This document shows positions 26,184-35,523 of a stretch of DNA of 64,000 bases, piece by piece; the first letter of the stretch is position 1, and each line of letters starts with the position of its first letter. Made by a program: the position numbers and the translations under genes. This DNA comes from Opitutaceae bacterium (lineage in GTDB: Bacteria; Verrucomicrobiota; Verrucomicrobiia; Opitutales; Opitutaceae). The DNA lies in assembly GCA_028284385.1 (NCBI GenBank), contig JANQRT010000069.1, positions 62,001 through 126,000 on the forward strand. The letters run 5' to 3'. The notes under the pieces are model-generated. The model ran no database searches, had not been told where the DNA came from, and saw nothing but the letters and a program-made list of their open reading frames with translations.

Positions 26184-27572
26184 ATGCCAACAATTGCGTT
26201 AATCACATGCTTGGCGTTTTCCGGTTACCTTATATGGCAAGACTCGAAATACGGTAACAAAACTACTGGCGTTCTTTGGTTGCCGACCCTTTGGCTGCTT
26301 TATTGTGGCTCTCGACCAATAGTCGCCTGGTTCAGCTCTTCAGTTGATATTCAATCTACTAGTGTTGCAGAAGGCAGTCCGCTTGATAGAAATACAATAT
26401 TAGTACTTCTTTTTTTTGGCATTTTAATTTTATTTTCTCGCAGATTTCGTTGGTCCGCCACTTTTAAAGAAAACAAATGGTTAGGCATTCTATTGCTATA
26501 CATGCTTATAAGTATTGCATGGAGCGACTATCCATACATATCCTTCAAAAGATTAATAAAATTCAATGTTGGTATAGTAATGGCGTTCATCGTCCTTACT
26601 GAGCCTAATCCTATCGGAGCGCTCCACACTCTTTTTAGAAGACTTTGCTATGTGCATATTCCGCTTTCCGTAGTATTAATCAAATACTTTACTGCATATG
26701 GAATGACATTTAACCGCTGGACGGGCTCCCCAAGTTTTCGAGGAGTAGCGACAGGCAAAAATACCCTTGGGATCCTCTGCGTCCTTTGCGTCTTATATTT
26801 AGTTGTAAATTTAATTAAACGCTTGAAAAACAAAGAGCCCGAGGATTTTCGTGGACAAAATTTCTTCGATTTTATACTTCTTACCCTTTGCTATTTTCTC
26901 ATGCTTGGGCAAGCTGAGGCCTACAGCGCCACCTCGCTTCTTGTCCTAGCCGTTGGTTTCATATCCTATTATTTTCTTCAAAGAACTAGGTTACCCTTTT
27001 CGACTCTAAACAAGGCCATTCTCAGTACATTCTTTTTCATACTTATAAGCTTTAGTCTGATCAATCTTATTTTCGGTGCTACACCTCTAGATATTGTTTC
27101 AACCATAACAGGACGGAAAGCTACCTTAACCGGAAGAGTTGATGTAATATGGCCGACCCTCATTCCTATTGCCTTTGAAAATCCGATTTTTGGAGTTGGC
27201 TATGGAGCATTTTGGATAGAATCGGTTTTCGATTTAGTCAAAACCTCCTTCAACCAAGCACACAACGGCTATATTGATATATTCATAGAGCTTGGCGGAG
27301 TCGGCATCTTTCTCTTCTTATGTTACTATATTTCCACTTACTATGCCGCTCTTAAAGAGCGCTACGACAGTACGAAATACTTTAGTCTTCGACTGCCAAT
27401 AATCTTTATTTCACTGCTGCACAATTTTACAGAAAGCTCGTATCTAAGGTCTACAGCTCTCTTATGGTTCATATTTCTTTTACTTTCCCTTGTGTACGAC
27501 AGAGGAGCGTTGCCGGTAAAACAAAGACCTGGGCTAAGCAAAGATCAAACACATCCTATCCCAACTTACTAA
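26184..27572 (+). CDS. O-antigen polymerase/ligase-like membrane protein (Wzy-type)
   Basis: A 462-residue multi-span membrane protein with about ten hydrophobic segments and a long loop containing TGRKATLTGRVDVIWPT. The block following it (NPIFGVGYGAFW) and AHNGYIDIFIELGG fit the Wzy_C / O-antigen ligase family (PF04932): the H in AHNG and the R in the loop are typical functional residues. In this Wzx/Wzz locus it is most likely the Wzy polymerase, but a WaaL-like ligase role cannot be excluded. Confidence 0.82.
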   Translation: MPTIALITCLAFSGYLIWQDSKYGNKTTGVLWLPTLWLLYCGSRPIVAWFSSSVDIQSTSVAEGSPLDRNTILVLLFFGILILFSRRFRWSATFKENKWLGILLLYMLISIAWSDYPYISFKRLIKFNVGIVMAFIVLTEPNPIGALHTLFRRLCYVHIPLSVVLIKYFTAYGMTFNRWTGSPSFRGVATGKNTLGILCVLCVLYLVVNLIKRLKNKEPEDFRGQNFFDFILLTLCYFLMLGQAEAYSATSLLVLAVGFISYYFLQRTRLPFSTLNKAILSTFFFILISFSLINLIFGATPLDIVSTITGRKATLTGRVDVIWPTLIPIAFENPIFGVGYGAFWIESVFDLVKTSFNQAHNGYIDIFIELGGVGIFLFLCYYISTYYAALKERYDSTKYFSLRLPIIFISLLHNFTESSYLRSTALLWFIFLLLSLVYDRGALPVKQRPGLSKDQTHPIPTY

Positions 27573-27708
27573 ATCCGAAACTTAAGTACATAAAAATAAT
27601 AAGCGTCAAATTCTTCTAGTAATCAATTTATTTACAACTCTTCACTACTTTTCAGCGGAAATCGCAATCCAACATCGTTTTAGTTTAATATATTTAATAA
27701 TTACTGCT

Positions 27709-28698
27709 ATGAAAAACAAAGATCCAGGTCCTCTATTTATACTAGGGAAACCCCGGTCTGGGACAAAATTGCTAGCAAGATTACTTGGGCAACACCCAGA
27801 TATCGCACTATCTATTTCAGAAACGCTGTTCATTCCCTATTTTTTAAAGAATCCTTCTCTGATAGAAAATCTAGAAGACAAGAGTGTCTTTGATAACTTC
27901 TATAGTATCGTTTCTAGAGGAGCATATTTTCATAGACTTAGAAAACATAAAACAGTCCTTACAAGTGATAAGTGGTATAACATTTGCGACGAACACTCTT
28001 TTTATGGAGTAATCGCAGCACTACTAAGACACTATAGTGGAAAATTACACAAGAAGAATTCGATTCCAGGAGATAAATCAAACAATTACGTCAAAAACGT
28101 TCCAGAGCTTAAAAAACAGTTTCCGAATGCAAAATTTATACATATCGTAAGAGACGTCAGAGACGCTAGCCTTTCGTCACATAAAGCCTGGAAAACAAAC
28201 TTTAAACGCTATGCGCAACGCTGGACAACGGATTCATTAAAGTGTAGCAGCGATCTAGGAAAGCTAAAAGACAATGACTACATTGAAACCAGATACGAAG
28301 ATCTGCTTTCCGATCCGAAAACAGTTATTAAAGACTGTCTATCCATCCTTGAGCTTGAGTTTTTCGACAAAATTATTGAGATGCAACAGCCTAGCGAAAA
28401 AATTGGCGATGCAAAAGGCTCTAAAAAGATAGTCTCGACCAATCTCAACAAATATAAGAATGCGCTAAATGCCAGGCAAATTGAAGACATTGAGAAGATT
28501 GCCCTACCCGGACTTGAGCGATATGAATATGATTTTTCGTATAAAGGAATTCATCGCCCACTCTCAGATTTAAAAATGAAACTTTATCAAGGGTGCGACG
28601 TATTCCATCGCTTTTTATTTGATATAAACGATAAACGCAATCGAAGTTTTACTCATTTATTTTCAAGTATGATCTATCGATTGCGCTACAAGAACTGA
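27709..28698 (+). CDS. Sulfotransferase 1 of 4 (PAPS-dependent)
   Basis: Transfers sulfate from PAPS to a hydroxyl group. The 329-residue protein has the 5'-phosphosulfate loop LGKPRSGTKLLARLLG at about 12-27 and the 3'-phosphate motif FIHIVRDVRDASLSSHKAW near 145. The two are canonical for the Sulfotransfer_1/3 families. It follows the polymerase by 136 bp. It probably sulfates a sugar in the repeat unit or an associated glycolipid. Its C terminus is basic. Confidence 0.88.
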   Translation: MKNKDPGPLFILGKPRSGTKLLARLLGQHPDIALSISETLFIPYFLKNPSLIENLEDKSVFDNFYSIVSRGAYFHRLRKHKTVLTSDKWYNICDEHSFYGVIAALLRHYSGKLHKKNSIPGDKSNNYVKNVPELKKQFPNAKFIHIVRDVRDASLSSHKAWKTNFKRYAQRWTTDSLKCSSDLGKLKDNDYIETRYEDLLSDPKTVIKDCLSILELEFFDKIIEMQQPSEKIGDAKGSKKIVSTNLNKYKNALNARQIEDIEKIALPGLERYEYDFSYKGIHRPLSDLKMKLYQGCDVFHRFLFDINDKRNRSFTHLFSSMIYRLRYKN

Positions 28699-28846
28699 CT
28701 TCACCCGGTCACTGACAATGGAATCGTCCATATTTTCTCGCATCCTCACTTCGGCGTACTGTGTAACCTCCCGAGGAGCGCTAAGTAAATTTCTTTATAA
28801 CGCGTGAGTAAACTCCCGAAATATGCCATCCAGACATAACGCTAGA

Positions 28847-28868
28847 ACTCAATAGATAAATATTGAGT
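28847..28868 (+). promoter_or_regulatory. 8-bp palindromic operator-like site
   Basis: ACTCAATA-GATAAA-TATTGAGT is a perfect inverted repeat 34 bp upstream of a likely -35 box. It could be an operator for a dimeric regulator or a weak hairpin. No regulator gene is adjacent. Confidence 0.4.
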
Positions 28869-28902
28869 AATCTGCTACTCATATCAAATAAACACTCCTC
28901 CC

Positions 28903-28930
28903 TTGACTTGAAAAGAGAATATCATATCCT
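28903..28930 (+). promoter_or_regulatory. Candidate promoter for the beta-helix gene
   Basis: TTGACT and TATCCT separated by 16 bp, matching the sigma-70 consensus at five and four positions. It suggests an independent transcript start inside the polysaccharide locus for the secreted protein at 29023. Confidence 0.4.
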
Positions 28931-29022
28931 GTTTTCGCTTTATGAAATTCATCATTACGTCGATAAGGTTTTTAGATGAGTGCCAATTTTTTACTAAAAG
29001 TAAGCGTGTTATTAATTTCAGT

Positions 29023-30687
29023 ATGAATTTAAGTAGCCTTATAGCCGGAACGATGCTTTTAATAGCAGGTTTCACGGCCTCAACATTCGCAGAAGACTAT
29101 TGGGTCTCGCCCAATGGAACTTCTAGTTGGAATGCAGCCAATAGCGCGACTCCGCTTGCGGGAACTTTGGCAGCCTCTCTAGCAACTGCTAACGAAAATG
29201 CATCCGCAGGCGACACAATCCACCTTCGCGGAGGTGTGTATACAAGCGTCGGTATCATTCCCGCAAACAGTGGGACAGCGTCTCAAAGAATAACCTGGCA
29301 GCCTTATGACAACGAAACGGTTGTGATTCGCCTTGAGACCAGTGGCTCCGCTCCCTATTCCTACGGAATTTTTTTAAGCGCCGTAAGCTATCATACGATT
29401 ACGGGTATCGAAATTGATGGAGCCGATCGCCTAGTTCATATCTATGACGGCGCGAGCTACAATGAAATTTCACATAGCGTAATCCATGGAGGAGCCGCCC
29501 CTGGTAGCAATGGTGTTATCATCAGGGATACAGGGGCCGATGACGGTGGGTCGAAATACAATTGGATTCATAACTGCATCATATATGATGCCGGTTATAT
29601 TAACGAGACAAGCTGCCAAGACGAAGGACGCTTGTTTGATATTGGAAGCGATGCCGACGATGGTATATCCGATTACAATACCATCGAAAATAATGAATTA
29701 TACTGGGGCGGACACTTTGTTTTCAGGACGCATACAAGATACAATGTAATTAGAAATAACATAGTTCACAATGAAGCCTGGCTTGAAGACGACTCGCCGT
29801 TTTGCGATCCTTCTGAACCCCCTGCCGAAAACGGCAAATGGGGGAATCGCTGCATAAATATCTTCTCAGATCAAGGTTTCGATCATATGTACAATTTAGT
29901 AGAGGGCAATACGATCAGCAATGCTTCAGCACCTCCTGACGGCGGCGGAGCCGACGGTCTAACTTTGACTTCTCCATCTAATATCGTGAGATATAATCAG
30001 ATTTTCAATTCAGCTCAAAGAAATATCTTCTTCAAGCAATCCAATGGAGGAGATTCAGACAACAATCACGTCTACAACAACACGTGCTATAAAACTACAG
30101 GCGAAAGACAGAACTCATATGGGTTATTTCTTCACTCGGATTCCGATTTCAACGTGATCGTCAATAATGTATTCTATGACTCGTTCGATGGAGATATCAA
30201 TCCCAAGACCGACGGTAATACAGTCGTCCAGAATTGGCTTACAAGCGATGGCGACCCGATGTTCACTAGCACAAATATAAATAACCCAAATTTCACTTTG
30301 GTCAGCGGATCCCCACTTATCGACAACGGAACACATTTGACAACCGCCGTAGGAAGCGGAAGCGAATCAACAGTGCTTTCCGTTGAAGATGCCTTCTTCT
30401 TTCAAGACGGTTCTTGGGGATCTCCACTATCCGATATCCAAGGCGACTGGATTGCCGTGGGCACGATTGATAACGTCGTGCAAATCAGCAGTATCAACTA
30501 TTCGTCCCATACAATTAATCTGTCTTCTCCGATAAGCTGGAATAATGGAGATAAGATCCTACTATTCAGAATATCAACAGGAACTCGCGTACTTCATGGC
30601 GAGGCCCCAGACCAAGGAGCAGTGGAATTTCTTTCTACCGACCCACCTCAAGTACCAGCCGACCCAGACAATTTGGTAGTGCAATAA
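29023..30687 (+). CDS. Secreted right-handed beta-helix protein
   Basis: A 554-residue exported protein. The ATG at 29023 gives a clean signal peptide (MNLSSLIAGTMLLIAGFTAS, then TFA) with cleavage before EDYW. An ATG at 28942 would put 27 residues in front of it. The segment DYWVSPNGTSS with GDTIHLRGGVY near residue 60 is typical of parallel beta-helix proteins related to PL6 lyases and other carbohydrate-active enzymes, and repeats such as YNEISHSVIHGG and NTIENNELYWGG run through the middle. The end (PADPDNLVVQ) resembles a linker that stops early, so a C-terminal domain may have been lost. A lyase, epimerase or polymer-binding role is possible; none is proven. Confidence 0.8.
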   Translation: MNLSSLIAGTMLLIAGFTASTFAEDYWVSPNGTSSWNAANSATPLAGTLAASLATANENASAGDTIHLRGGVYTSVGIIPANSGTASQRITWQPYDNETVVIRLETSGSAPYSYGIFLSAVSYHTITGIEIDGADRLVHIYDGASYNEISHSVIHGGAAPGSNGVIIRDTGADDGGSKYNWIHNCIIYDAGYINETSCQDEGRLFDIGSDADDGISDYNTIENNELYWGGHFVFRTHTRYNVIRNNIVHNEAWLEDDSPFCDPSEPPAENGKWGNRCINIFSDQGFDHMYNLVEGNTISNASAPPDGGGADGLTLTSPSNIVRYNQIFNSAQRNIFFKQSNGGDSDNNHVYNNTCYKTTGERQNSYGLFLHSDSDFNVIVNNVFYDSFDGDINPKTDGNTVVQNWLTSDGDPMFTSTNINNPNFTLVSGSPLIDNGTHLTTAVGSGSESTVLSVEDAFFFQDGSWGSPLSDIQGDWIAVGTIDNVVQISSINYSSHTINLSSPISWNNGDKILLFRISTGTRVLHGEAPDQGAVEFLSTDPPQVPADPDNLVVQ

Positions 30688-31066
30688 GCGGAAAATAAAC
30701 TACCTACTACCGCAGGCGCATAGGGTTCCCAAGAAAAGTGCTTCTTTTCTTTATTGGCTAAAAAATCCGTGTAGAATCCACCTTTTACGGATTTCTTCAA
30801 TAGGAGCAAAAAATCAAAGACTTTGAGAGAGCATCAAACGCAACTCGAAAACGCCTAGCCAAAAGGGCTATCTACAGTTGCTTAATGCAAGCTCTCCTTT
30901 TACTTCATGCATATAGCGAGAAGTTTTATTTTCTTTGTCATGTTTATTGCGACGCTCCACAATAAGAAATTCTTTTAGAGTATGCTTCTTTAAAGAATCT
31001 TCTGTTAAAGCAATAAGTAGTTATTTTCAATAGATAGGTCCTGTTGAGGTATTAGGCAACTGATTA
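30688..31066 (+). other. 379-bp intergenic region with hairpins
   Basis: No gene is seen. It holds an AT-rich hairpin at 30731-30751 (AAGAAAAG/CTTTTCTT), a second at 30763-30794 (AAATCCGT/ACGGATTT, 16-nt loop) and a short TAGCC/GGCTA stem near 30856. The first two may end transcription of the beta-helix gene. The right half is AT-rich and may carry a promoter for the GT4 gene. Confidence 0.45.
30731..30794 (+). terminator. Tandem terminator-like hairpins after the beta-helix gene
   Basis: Two 8-bp stems in tandem: AAGAAAAG-TGCTT-CTTTTCTT (30731-30751) and AAATCCGT with ACGGATTT (30763-30770 and 30787-30794). They begin 44 bp after the stop codon. Neither has a strong T-run, so efficiency is uncertain. 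Confidence 0.35.
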
Positions 31067-32185
31067 ATGAAATACTTGATTTTAGAAGATCTCCCAACTC
31101 CGTGGAGAGACCCTGTATACGAGAAGGTTCACGGATTTTTCGGAGACCAGATATGCGTCTCTTACTGCAAGTCAAATGAGGAACGTCGCTTATGGAAATT
31201 TAGGCTGGGCAATCACAGAAAAGTGTTTCTTCGGGCTTTCAGATTTTTCTTCGCTGGTAAAGAGAGGCATTTAAATCCGGGTATTATACCATTTTTGCTT
31301 AAAAATAGACCAAAAATAATTGTCCATTTCGGTATAAAGGATCCTACTGTTATAATCGCTTTGGTTACCAGCAGACTCATTGGGTCGAAGCTAGCAGTTC
31401 TATCCGATAGCTGGGCCGGACGAGAAATGAATATTTCGTTTTTGCAGAAAGCTGCTAGATGGATCATGTATAATCTATTTTCTGACGTCTATATTGGGGC
31501 AAGCAAGCAAACGCTTGCCCTTTTCAGAAAATATAATCCTCGAATACAAAACGATCAGCAATTCCTTAGTGCACTTTGCGCCGACAATGACTACTTTAGC
31601 TCCAGCCTTAAAGATAATGAGCGCAACTATGATGTTCTTTTCGCTGGTCGCATTGCAAAAGAAAAAAACCCTGTCTTTTTCGCGAAGGTTTGTGCAGGCA
31701 TTCGCGAAAAGCGAGGAGAATGTCGCGTGTTGATTATCGGAGAGGGAGACGAAGAATACAAAAATGAAATGAGCCAAATTCTCTCGGAAGCTAATGTAGA
31801 CTATAACTTCGCCGGCTTCATTTTCCACGACCAATTGCCCAACTATTACTCGCAGGCCAAACTCTTGCTACTCCCAACCTCCGGAGATTGCTGGGGCGTG
31901 GTCATCAACGAGGCGATGGCATCGGGAACACCGGTAGCTACCACCAATTTGACTGCAGCGGCTGGTGAACTCGTACTCCACGGCGAAACAGGTCTGGTCA
32001 TCGACTTCGATGTCAAAGAATGGACAAGTGAAATTTGCAGTTTGCTCGACGACTCAGTCAGGCTTGAGCAAATGAGCAAAGATGCCAAAGCGAAGGTCGC
32101 GGATTTTTCATTCGAGAGAGCGGCGGAAGGAATCATCGATGCCATATCCTACGCTGAGGGGCGAGAATTGGAAAAAGGTTACTAG
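31067..32185 (+). CDS. Glycosyltransferase, family 4 (GT-B)
   Basis: A 372-residue glycosyltransferase. The C-terminal domain has VLFAGRIAKEKNPVFFAKV, LIIGEGDEEYKNEM, a PNYYSQAKLLLLPTSGDCWG segment and VINEAMASGTPVATT, the classic GT4 E-x7-E region. The N-terminal domain starts MKYLILEDLPTPWRDPVYE, similar to capsular or exopolysaccharide transferases. It follows the beta-helix gene after a 379-bp gap and precedes the flippase. Sugar specificity is not visible. Confidence 0.88.
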   Translation: MKYLILEDLPTPWRDPVYEKVHGFFGDQICVSYCKSNEERRLWKFRLGNHRKVFLRAFRFFFAGKERHLNPGIIPFLLKNRPKIIVHFGIKDPTVIIALVTSRLIGSKLAVLSDSWAGREMNISFLQKAARWIMYNLFSDVYIGASKQTLALFRKYNPRIQNDQQFLSALCADNDYFSSSLKDNERNYDVLFAGRIAKEKNPVFFAKVCAGIREKRGECRVLIIGEGDEEYKNEMSQILSEANVDYNFAGFIFHDQLPNYYSQAKLLLLPTSGDCWGVVINEAMASGTPVATTNLTAAAGELVLHGETGLVIDFDVKEWTSEICSLLDDSVRLEQMSKDAKAKVADFSFERAAEGIIDAISYAEGRELEKGY

Positions 32186-32287
32186 CTTAGCAGCTCTTTA
32201 AGAGAGCTTAAGCCCACCCAGGGTTAAATCAGCCAGCACATAGATTTCCGGAAGCTTCAAGGAAGTATTCCTCTCACATATATCTTA

Positions 32288-33826
32288 ATGCATCCGGATA
32301 CTGAGAAATATTTTCAGCCCGCTGTTCCTAGCAAAGACCTGAAGAAAAAGACAACGCGAAGCGGGGCGTTCGTCATACTTTCTCAGGTAATCGAGAATGT
32401 AGTACACCTGTTTGCAACCGTAATTCTTGCTCGCCTATTATCGCCAACCGAGTTTGGGCAACTCGCCATGGTTGTCTCGGTCACCTACCTGTTAGTTATC
32501 TTCAAAGACCTAGGGCTTACTGATGCGACTATCCAGAGAACAGAGATAACTCACAAGCAAATCAGCACGCTATTTTGGATCAACTTGGCAATAGGAGTCT
32601 TAATAACACTCATCATAGCAGGATCCGGTCCCTTAATCGCCTGGTTCTACAAGGAGCCAATCCTCGCATCAATCACCGCCATCTGGTCCTTTCATTTTCT
32701 ACTCGGCAGTGCAACCGCTCAACACATCGCTCTTATGAGAAGAGCGATGATGTTCAAGCAGACTGCCACTCTAACCGTGTCGAGCAGCATATTTTCGTAT
32801 GTATTGGCTATCTTTCTGGCAGCAACCGGAGCTGGGGTTTGGGCTTTAGTCCTGAGGAGGGTTTCAGCCCAGTTCGCCGTGTTCGTGGGTAGTTGGTATA
32901 TCTGCAAATGGCGCCCCGGGCGCCCGCATCGCGAATCTAATGTCATGCCTATGCTGCACTTCGGCAAGAATACCGTTATTTATTTCATGCTGACTTTCCT
33001 GACAAGAAGCATAGATAAAATCCTAATAGGTTGGCAATTTGGAGCAAGAGATCTTGGCTGGTACCAGAAAGCTTACGACATCTTTATGATACCGGTACAA
33101 CAACTATCGTTTAAGCTGCGAGGAGTAGCAGTATCCTCCCTTAGCAAAGTAAAAGAGCATTCCGACCAATTCACAAGCGGATATCTGAAAGCTGTCTCTC
33201 TTATTGCATTCTTCTCGTTTCCATTCGGATTTTATGTAGCATCCGCAAGCGAGCATATAACACTTTTGCTCCTGGGTCCTCAATGGGGAAAAACTGCTCC
33301 TATTCTAGGAATACTTGGCTGCAGTCTCGGCATGGCTGTCGTACTGGAATCATGCACATGGATACATTCTTCATTAGGCAGAGCCGATCGGCTACGCCAA
33401 TGGGGCATTTTTAGAATGATTACAACTGTCCTCCTAGTCACAAGTGGTATTTACTTTGGTATAAGCGGAGTGGCCGTCGCATATGCTATCGGTTTTTACC
33501 TTCTCGTTGCCCCTGCCATTTCCTATGCGGGTAAACCCATCGGTTTGAAGTTCACAAGAGTTCTCTTGGCGATATGGCGCTATTGGGGTTGCGCGGCTAT
33601 AGCATTCGTCTGCACATGGCTGCTAGATAAAGAAATAGGGGAACTGGCTACTATATATAAAGTCATCACTAGTTTATTAATATATGGAGTCTGTTATTCA
33701 GTATTATTGACGCTAGCTTACGGAGGTCTTAAACCTTTCCACGATCTCAAAGATATCATTTCCGATCTTCTTCCTAAATCGTTCGCGACAAAGCTCAGAA
33801 ATAAAAGGGAAAACGATCATCCATAG
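32288..33826 (+). CDS. Wzx-like repeat-unit flippase (MOP superfamily)
   Basis: A 512-residue membrane protein with about twelve to fourteen hydrophobic segments. It starts with a short cytoplasmic tail, then SGAFVILSQVIENVVHLFAT and ILARLLSPTEFGQLAMVV, the typical entry of the polysaccharide transporter family (WzxC/RfbX). It flips undecaprenyl-linked repeat units to the periplasm for the Wzy-like polymerase at 26184. It is followed by three sulfotransferase genes. Confidence 0.9.
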   Translation: MHPDTEKYFQPAVPSKDLKKKTTRSGAFVILSQVIENVVHLFATVILARLLSPTEFGQLAMVVSVTYLLVIFKDLGLTDATIQRTEITHKQISTLFWINLAIGVLITLIIAGSGPLIAWFYKEPILASITAIWSFHFLLGSATAQHIALMRRAMMFKQTATLTVSSSIFSYVLAIFLAATGAGVWALVLRRVSAQFAVFVGSWYICKWRPGRPHRESNVMPMLHFGKNTVIYFMLTFLTRSIDKILIGWQFGARDLGWYQKAYDIFMIPVQQLSFKLRGVAVSSLSKVKEHSDQFTSGYLKAVSLIAFFSFPFGFYVASASEHITLLLLGPQWGKTAPILGILGCSLGMAVVLESCTWIHSSLGRADRLRQWGIFRMITTVLLVTSGIYFGISGVAVAYAIGFYLLVAPAISYAGKPIGLKFTRVLLAIWRYWGCAAIAFVCTWLLDKEIGELATIYKVITSLLIYGVCYSVLLTLAYGGLKPFHDLKDIISDLLPKSFATKLRNKRENDHP

Positions 33827-33856
33827 AAGTTTTTAAAACTAGACAACTCTTAAAAA

Positions 33857-34657
33857 GTGAACTCTATATATTCCAATATCAAACATAGTATTCGATCTAA
33901 AATTCCGACAGGAAGTCCTCTTTGGAATTTGTATTTCAAATTCAGATCGATAAATCCTCTCGATAAAAGCCAGTCTAGCAGGGAGAAGATATTAAATTAT
34001 GTTATTCATAATAACATTCTCCTAGAACCTCGAAAATGTATTTATTTCTATATTCCCAAAGCTGCCTGCTCCACTATTAAAAGCGTATGCGCGCAAATCC
34101 TCGACATTCCAGTACCCCAAGGAGATATCCGAGAAGAAATTCATAAAATAGATTTTCCATGCGCAAAAAAATACAAAGTGACATCAGATTATGAGAATTA
34201 CTTTAAATTTGCCATAGTGCGCAATCCATGGGGTCGACTTGTCTCATGTTATCATGATAAATTGTCATACGAAAAAGGTCACGTTTACGAACGTTACAAA
34301 AATAAATTTATAGAGTATCTCGAACAGCTAGACGCCTATAAGACAGACATGACTTTCGACGAATTCGTGGAGATCGTTTGCGAAATCCCTGATACCAAAG
34401 CACAAGGCCACATTAGGTCTCAATATGATTTTATAACCGATGACAGAGGAAATAATCTAGTGAATTACATTGGAAAAATGGAAAGCCTTGCGAGCGATTT
34501 CGCAACAATCGCCGCGAAAATCGGCTACAAAGGAAATATTCCGCATTTGCGCACAACCAAGCGCTCCAGTTATAGAGATTTTTATAATGATCACACTAAA
34601 CATCTTGTCTTAAATCGATATGCTAAAGACATCGAAATGTTCGACTACACCTACTAG
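33857..34657 (+). CDS. Sulfotransferase 2 of 4 (family 2)
   Basis: A 266-residue sulfotransferase of the carbohydrate type (Sulfotransfer_2). The PAPS 5'-loop is IYFYIPKAACSTIKSVCAQI at about 55-74, and the 3'-phosphate motif is FAIVRNPWGRLVSCYHDKL near 116. The start is GTG at 33857. Animal-type chondroitin and heparan sulfotransferases share this pattern. The gene is AT-rich, as are the next two, indicating recent gain as a block. Confidence 0.85.
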   Translation: MNSIYSNIKHSIRSKIPTGSPLWNLYFKFRSINPLDKSQSSREKILNYVIHNNILLEPRKCIYFYIPKAACSTIKSVCAQILDIPVPQGDIREEIHKIDFPCAKKYKVTSDYENYFKFAIVRNPWGRLVSCYHDKLSYEKGHVYERYKNKFIEYLEQLDAYKTDMTFDEFVEIVCEIPDTKAQGHIRSQYDFITDDRGNNLVNYIGKMESLASDFATIAAKIGYKGNIPHLRTTKRSSYRDFYNDHTKHLVLNRYAKDIEMFDYTY

Positions 34658-34710
34658 TAGGGGCGATTCGATTCGGATCAAAACTAGAAATAATCAACAT
34701 ATTAAACTAA

Positions 34711-35493
34711 ATGAAGGCATTGCTTAACATCATATCTGGAAACAGTTCTTTAAAGGCCAAACCGTTGATCGTCCATTGCACGCATCATAAGTGTGGAACC
34801 AATTGGTTCGACAGAATATTCTACAAACTATCAAAAAAATACGGTCTAAACTATATAAGGGGAACTCAAAGTGAACTATCAGAAGATACGAACATATGGC
34901 TCGAGTGGCATAGTGAGGTCGATTTCTCTTCCATTAAAAACTACAATGGATCCCATATGATTCGCGATCCGCGCGATGTCACGGTTTCGGCCTATTTCTA
35001 TCATCTCTGGAGCAAGGAAAAGTGGTGTAATATTCCCAGAAAGGAGTACGATAATAAATGCTATAATGAGTATCTAAGTGGTCTTTCAAAGGAAGATGGC
35101 TTGCTCTTTGAAATGAATAACACTCTCGAGAAGGGGAATGTTACGGGATCCGTGATGCAAGAATTTGCCAGCTGGGATTATTCAAATCCTAACATAATCG
35201 AACTGAAATACGAGGAGGTGATTCAGGACTCTGAAACCTGGTTCGCAAAAGTCTTCGCCCAATATGGGTTTGATGATAAAGAAACGGAAAAAGCGATGAA
35301 AATCGTCGAGCAATGTAGCTTCAAAAACGTAGCAAAACGAAAGATTGGGGAGGAAAATAAGAAATCGCATTTACGAAAAGGAACACCTGGTGACTGGAAG
35401 AACCATTTCAATGAAAAGCACAAGGACGAATTTAAAAGACTATACGGTGATCTGCTAATAAAACTTGGATACGAAAAAGATACGAATTGGTAA
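34711..35493 (+). CDS. Sulfotransferase 3 of 4 (family 1)
   Basis: A 260-residue protein of the Sulfotransfer_1 family. The 5'-phosphosulfate loop is modified (HCTHHKCGTNWFDRIFYKL at about 22-40, in place of the usual YPKSGTTW). The 3'-phosphate motif is HMIRDPRDVTVSAYFYHLW near 85 and the C-terminal signature RKGTPGDWKNHF is present, so PAPS binding looks intact. It differs in family from its two neighbours. The target is presumed to be a sugar or lipid of the same product. Confidence 0.85.
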   Translation: MKALLNIISGNSSLKAKPLIVHCTHHKCGTNWFDRIFYKLSKKYGLNYIRGTQSELSEDTNIWLEWHSEVDFSSIKNYNGSHMIRDPRDVTVSAYFYHLWSKEKWCNIPRKEYDNKCYNEYLSGLSKEDGLLFEMNNTLEKGNVTGSVMQEFASWDYSNPNIIELKYEEVIQDSETWFAKVFAQYGFDDKETEKAMKIVEQCSFKNVAKRKIGEENKKSHLRKGTPGDWKNHFNEKHKDEFKRLYGDLLIKLGYEKDTNW

Positions 35494-35523
35494 TGCGAAT
35501 AGTGCCAAAGAACGAAGCACAAT

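Larger units (their letters stand above)
28699..29022 (+). other. 324-bp intergenic region with operator-like repeat and promoter
   Basis: No gene is seen. A perfect inverted repeat, ACTCAATA and TATTGAGT around GATAAA, lies at 28847-28868. A candidate promoter, TTGACT (28903-28908) and TATCCT (28925-28930) with 16-bp spacing, follows 34 bp later. The promoter would give a leader of about 85 nt before the chosen beta-helix start, which argues against the ATG at 28942. Confidence 0.5.
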
